Source of the DNA: Circinella umbellata | Taxonomy: Eukaryota > Mucoromycota > Mucoromycetes > Mucorales > Lichtheimiaceae | Length of the DNA stretch: 64,000 nucleotides | Direction: 5' to 3' | NCBI GenBank assembly: GCA_025093555.1 | Contig: JAIWNF010000041.1 | Coordinates: 372,001 to 436,000 of the forward strand | Shown here: positions 59,309-64,000 of the stretch, in pieces | Position numbering within the stretch: the first letter of the stretch is position 1 | Layout: each line of letters begins with the position of its first letter | Translations under genes and position numbers: made by a program | Notes under the pieces: model-generated | What the model was told of the DNA's origin: nothing | The model's input: only the letters and a program-made list of their open reading frames with translations | Database searches by the model: none

Positions 59309-60599
59309 ATGTTGTCTACCACTGGCTCTCAACAGACTGTGGTTTTTAATATCACAGAACTCAAGGCACTTGACCACCTCTTCGATCAACACAAACACCT
59401 TATTACCAAATGTAACAATCGCACCTGTACCACATCTCATCTATATCGTTACAACAAAAACAAAAATATCAACCCTCCACAACCAACCTTTCGCTGCAGA
59501 ACATGTACAAAAACATATTCAGCAGTGGAAATGAAAAAATTACTTGAACAGCTCTTACAAACCCAACATACCAGGAACGATACTGATTCCCCTGAAATGG
59601 ATGGAATATTCGATTCTCAACCGATGCTAGGCGAACCTACAATGACCCAAATTCTTCAAGAATTACAAACACAACGCAAACGACTCGATCAACACGACAA
59701 TATGTTCGCCGAGATACAACGTTTAACAGAAGAACTAGACCTTGCAAAAAAACACATTGAAACACTTGAAGAAACAAATCGCAACCTCAGATTACAACTT
59801 TCACATGGGCAATCAAACTCACAGAAAGAAGATAACCTCGATTTCCCTCCTTTGTCACCCAATAACACGAAATATGTTCCGCCAAACAGCCAAGATAGTA
59901 AATGGGCTCAGCCCTTACGTCACCACCAACAAAAACCAACACCATCAGCAACCACACAACAGCGCCGCCTAACAGCAGCTGCACGAACTTTTCAACTACC
60001 TTCGGAGTCGCATGGTTTTAAATATATATATGTACCATCACGCGCTCGACAACCAACAGGACAAATCAGAGCGAACTTACGCCGCTTTGGGATTGACAAT
60101 GGCCGTATTCTCGACATACAATACCCCGCGCGTCAAACAGTCAGCCTTTTGGTTCATAATGACTATGCCGACCTCTTAATCGAAAAACTTAAAATAATGG
60201 ATATACATCCAATCAACTTTGACCCATTTGATCCCAAAAACATCAATGATCCAAAATACGAATCAACATCCAATGAGAATAAACAACAACTGGCCAAAGA
60301 ATTACACCATAAACGTGCTGAACGCTCTCTTCAATTCATTCGAGCCCCAGTTAAATATGCCGTAGCTCGAGCTTTTCACACATATGGCTGGGTATCACTT
60401 GAAGAACTAAAATCAATTTTAGCATCTCGCATACCACACAGGGATGACCCTAGGTCTGCTGCAGAACACTACCGCCCCTTATCTCACTCAGAGGACATGG
60501 AAACGGACGACCAGGCTATTAGATCATTAGAAGCCAAAAGACGCAAGCACAATGGACAAGATAACCTTTCAGGTTTAACTGACACCCCCCTCCACAAAT

Positions 60600-60649
<50 letters not shown>

Positions 60650-60658
60650 CATTTTTAA
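59309..60658 (+). CDS. LINE ORF1, GAG-like RNA-binding protein
   Basis: 449 residues, starting MLSTTGSQQTVVFNITELKA. Cys35, Cys40, Cys63 and Cys66 (CNNRTC ... CRTC) form a possible zinc site. Residues about 112-168 are predicted coiled coil (repeated L/E/Q heptads), followed by a Pro/Gln-rich linker and a compact basic part around residues 230-330 (FKYIYVPSRARQPTGQIRAN) that may be an RNA-binding fold. The end of the frame runs into an A43 tract read as poly-Lys (60605-60647), so the natural stop has probably been lost or shifted. Confidence 0.75.
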
Positions 60659-60710
60659 TAATAATATACTAATAATAATAATAATAATAATAATGAGTAA
60701 TAATAATATC
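60605..60710 (+). repeat. A43 tract and AAT microsatellite between LINE ORF1 and ORF2
   Basis: An uninterrupted A run at 60605-60647 is followed by ATA/AAT repeats to about 60710, which overlap the ORF2 start codon region (60693). Confidence 0.85.
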
Positions 60711-63700
60711 ACTCTCACCATATTTAATACTACCGGCTTACATCGCCAAGGCATCAACATGATTCTACATCATATTCCATCCACTCACCTTCTTTTCTTG
60801 GTCGAAACATGGCTTCTCACACCAAATCGATATTATACCTCATGGCAACAATATCATGTCTATGGAAAACGACCTATGCCAACCGCTAAACGAGGACATC
60901 TAGGTATCTCACTTCTCGTTAATCCTCAATGCCCCTTCTATGTACATTTTCTGCCAAACACTTCTTCGACTTTTCCATTTTATCACCTATCATGTATTGT
61001 AGCTAATACTCTTATCCACTGTGTTTATCTACCCCCTACCGATACCTTTACTGATGAAATGGCCATGGCAGTACTTGATTCTCTCCCTCTCTTCTATCCA
61101 AATACTACTAATACTATTATTTGCGGAGACTTCAATGCTCGTTTCGGTTCTCTTACTGGTGACCGTATATCAAATACACGTGGTGCTCTGATACAAAAAT
61201 GGATGGAAGGCCATAATATTCAACTATGGAACGCAACATTAACATATGGACAGCCAACATTCTTATGATGGAGTGGCAGCAGCATTATTGATTTATATAT
61301 GAGCACTCATCCTTGCACCAATCCATCTATGCACATACACAACCTGTCCTTAGATTCGGATCATAAAATGATTGATTTCAGCTTTACACCACCATCTGAA
61401 CCACCTAATACCCCTCCACAGCACCTACCATCACGTCAGCTATGGAATCTCAACAAACTAAAAGACAGTAATATATTACAACAATATAAAACAACGTTTA
61501 TGAATAATATGGAACTGCTAAACACAGACATCGAACAATGCTATAATAATATTCATGTTCCTACCATATTACCTCCTACACTACCCACCACTATAGAAAA
61601 TATAACCACTTGTTTTTATACTAACCTTTATAGTACAATGGATTCTGTTTTAGGAAGAGCTATCACAGGTCAAAAACAGAGAGACGACTTTTGGACATCT
61701 GAATTACAACACCTGGTAGACAAACGAGAATACTACTACCAAAAATGGCGCCGTGCTCTTGGTATGAATAAATTGACATGGTGGCTGTGACATCAAGAAG
61801 CTCGAGCAAAAGTACGCCGTGCACTAAAAAAACGAAGTCGAGAAACATGGCGCACCTTTTGTAAAAAGCTCGAACAGGAAGAATATACAAAGACTACTGC
61901 AATCATTAAAAAGATACGACAACGTCGTACACTCCAGCACACCTATAGTCATCCTGGTGGTCCCCAAACAGCTGCAAACCAAATGGCACAACATCTGGAA
62001 TCAGTATATGACGGACACCTTATTACAACATCACCTCAACCACCAACTCGTGAAATACCATCCACATCATCAGCACACCAACTACCCGACTCTATTATTA
62101 CACCAGAAAACATCACTGCAGCACTGGAACGTTTACCAAAGAAAAAAGCACCTGGCATTGACCACTTACGAAGCGAAATGCTTAAACCTCTTATCTCAGT
62201 CTTAACACCCTTCCTATATAAGCTTTTCTATTTATGTTGGATCAGCTCATACACACCTGAATCATGGCGCATTGCACAAATAGTACCAATACACAAGAAA
62301 GGCCCACCAGACAACCCAGCTAACTTCCGACCAATCAGTTTAACATCAATACTACGGAAAGTATTTGAATATTGCCTTCAACAACCATTAGAAATAAACA
62401 GCCCACCTTTAGATATTTCTCAAGGAGGCTTCCGTTCAGAACGTAGCTCTCTAGACCAAGTACTTTGTCTACAAGAAATATGCCGTTTATATAAGGCCTA
62501 CAATAATAATGTACCTTGCACACTAGGATTTCTCGATGTGATGCAGGCATATGACTCTGTCGATCGGTCAATCATATGGAATTTGTTACAAGCTCACCAT
62601 ACACCACCTCTCCTAATATCTCTACTGCAAAATCTTTTCGATGAGGTTTATATTGAAGTGGTCATTTCCAACACTAATTCATACCGTTTTTCCCCCACTA
62701 CTGGGGTCCTCCAAGGATCTATCTTATCCCCCTTTCTTTACTCACTTTATATTAATAGTCTACCAGCTTTGCTTCGAAATACTGAACGACCCCTGAGGTC
62801 GCCATCACAATCACCATATATAACAACAGCATCAGACCATCACAATGAAGATTCGCAACCATCAATCATACAATCTCAATGACGCCCAGGCCGACCCTCA
62901 ACAGCATCTTTAACTCAATCATTACCCTCTATTCAATGTCTTCTATATGCAGATGATGTAGTAGTAATTAGCACTCCTCAAAAGATGCAAGAAATACTAC
63001 AGCTTTGTGAACAACATAGCTACAATCTGGGATATCGTTGGAACCCAAAAAAATGTGTGATCGTTCAACCGCCCAACAATGAAAATACATATACATTATA
63101 TGATACTCAAATCCCGACCCAATCATCATTTATATATTTAGGAATTCCTATTAACTATCATGGTCAGATCGATATTCCACAACTAATTGATCGTAATTCA
63201 CAATCAGCACTCAAAAGTATGCGGATGCTCAATAATATTGGCCTAAATCCATCAGGACTATCCCGACATCTTTCCAGTCAACTTTATTCCCAGTTCATAC
63301 GCCCAAAACTAGAGTATGGTCTAGCAATCTCAACATTTAAAAAATCACATCTTATCTCTATAGAAAAGACTCAAAACTTATGCATCCGGATGATCTATGG
63401 CGCACACCACAAGTCTGAAACGAAAATTATGCGACACCTTGTTAAAATGCCTAGTATGTCTGAACGTATAGCAATCTTACAAGCAAAGTTTGTATATCGC
63501 GCTGAATTTTTACCATCCGATGCACTCTTCACCATCATACGCCCAGTCTTAGAAGCTCAACAAGGAAGTTTTTGGAGCAAACTTAAAAAGAAATCACCTA
63601 TCATTCAACAACTACCCGAAGTGCTTTCTAACCTTACTTCAAAAGAACTAAAAGCAGGCATTCGTCTTTTTCTACAAAATAATCTCAACTCCATACGGTC

Positions 63701-64000
63701 TGCGGTTACTGGTTCCAAATTACTTAGTTGCTGCCTCCCAAACTTGAGTGTGGATCCGATCATGTGGCTCCCAATGACCAATCGAGAGCGAAGTCGATGC
63801 ATAAGATGGCGGTTAGGTTGGCTCCCTGGAGGTCGCCTACATCCTTGTAACAAATGCCATCAAACTACTTTTTCCAAAAAACATGCCATACAATGCCTTA
63901 ACATACATAATCGCCTACATATCTCATACTACCAACCTGATCCAGTATCATTTTTTCTAAATCAGCTACCCAAAGGGCACCCAACTTCACCAAAACGAAT
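60693..64000 (+). pseudogene. LINE ORF2: endonuclease and reverse transcriptase, three in-frame TGA
   Basis: Nicks target DNA and primes reverse transcription there. One reading frame is kept over more than 1100 codons, broken only by TGA at 61266-61268, 61788-61790 and 62880-62882. Endonuclease motifs: LLFLVETWLL (catalytic Glu about 38), CGDFNARFG (145-152), IIDLYM and SDHKMIDFSF (about 222). RT motifs: KKKAPGIDHLRSEMLK, IVPIHKKG, NFRPISLTSILRK, LDVMQAYDSVDR, GVLQGSILSPFLY and YADD (62946-62957). A C-terminal C-x2-C-x8-H-x3-C motif (CNKC...H...C, about 63846-63896) follows, and the frame is open at the window end. Confidence 0.88.

Larger units (their letters stand above)
59140..64000 (+). 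mobile_element. Two-ORF LINE retrotransposon, 3' end outside the window
   Basis: The 5' end is set where similarity to the pogo-like P2 stops (59139/59140). ORF1 and ORF2 follow in order. Domain content (apurinic-type endonuclease, RT, C-terminal Cys-His motif) is that of fungal non-LTR elements with a GAG-like ORF1. The clade cannot be fixed by eye. The 3' end and tail lie beyond 64000. Confidence 0.85.

Noticed and set aside
1..64000. tRNA and rRNA genes
   Set aside because: I looked for T-loop-like GTTCRANNC strings and conserved rRNA blocks and found none with a plausible cloverleaf; a covariance-model scan would be decisive.

Overview
The window looks like AT-rich nuclear DNA of an early-diverging filamentous fungus, most likely one of the Mucorales (Mucoromycota). 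Genes carry short GT-AG introns with CTAAT-like branch sites. The pyruvate carboxylase and the KAR9/GAS2 protein are of fungal type. The multicopy families present (an E-x-K 'FGEVKL' family, MULE, DIRS and two-ORF LINE elements) are those I associate with mucoralean genomes. The assignment is an inference; no rRNA or tRNA gene was seen.

Only about five host genes look intact: a small WW-domain gene (3512-3975), an unrecognised 122-residue membrane-anchored protein (16100-16586), a HET-domain gene (22356-24116), a five-exon pyruvate carboxylase on the minus strand (26443-30535) and a KAR9-like microtubule-associated protein with a GAS2 domain (31225-34287). A broken, intronless profilin lies at 20634-20997.

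The left arm (1-13.6 kb) is accessory DNA. It holds a gene relic split by a TA-flanked MITE, three decayed copies of a gene with a probable PD-(D/E)XK nuclease core, a near-complete MULE transposase with six exons and inverted termini, a second decayed MULE, and a 2.2-kb palindrome in which two copies of the nuclease-like gene face each other across an AT-rich core. Four 29-bp imperfect palindromes lie directly upstream of one copy.

The middle (13.6-39 kb) is mostly quiet intergenic DNA around the host genes. It contains a 52-T tract, a small MITE and possible decayed HET paralogues.

The right arm (39-64 kb) is a transposon nest and gene graveyard. Two decayed copies of the E-x-K family lie in opposite orientation (39.9-41.5 kb and 47.9-50.1 kb). 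Beside the first is a six-copy tandem array of a 277-bp exon-plus-intron unit. Between the copies, a pogo-like element sits inside another terminal-inverted-repeat element. From about 52 kb a second copy of the pogo-like element is broken by two related MITE-like elements, by a structurally complete DIRS retrotransposon (itself hit by a solo LTR with a 5-bp target duplication), and by a LINE that runs off the right end. In-frame stops in the LINE ORF2 and the MULE transposase are all TGA, consistent with CGA-to-TGA (CpG) decay.
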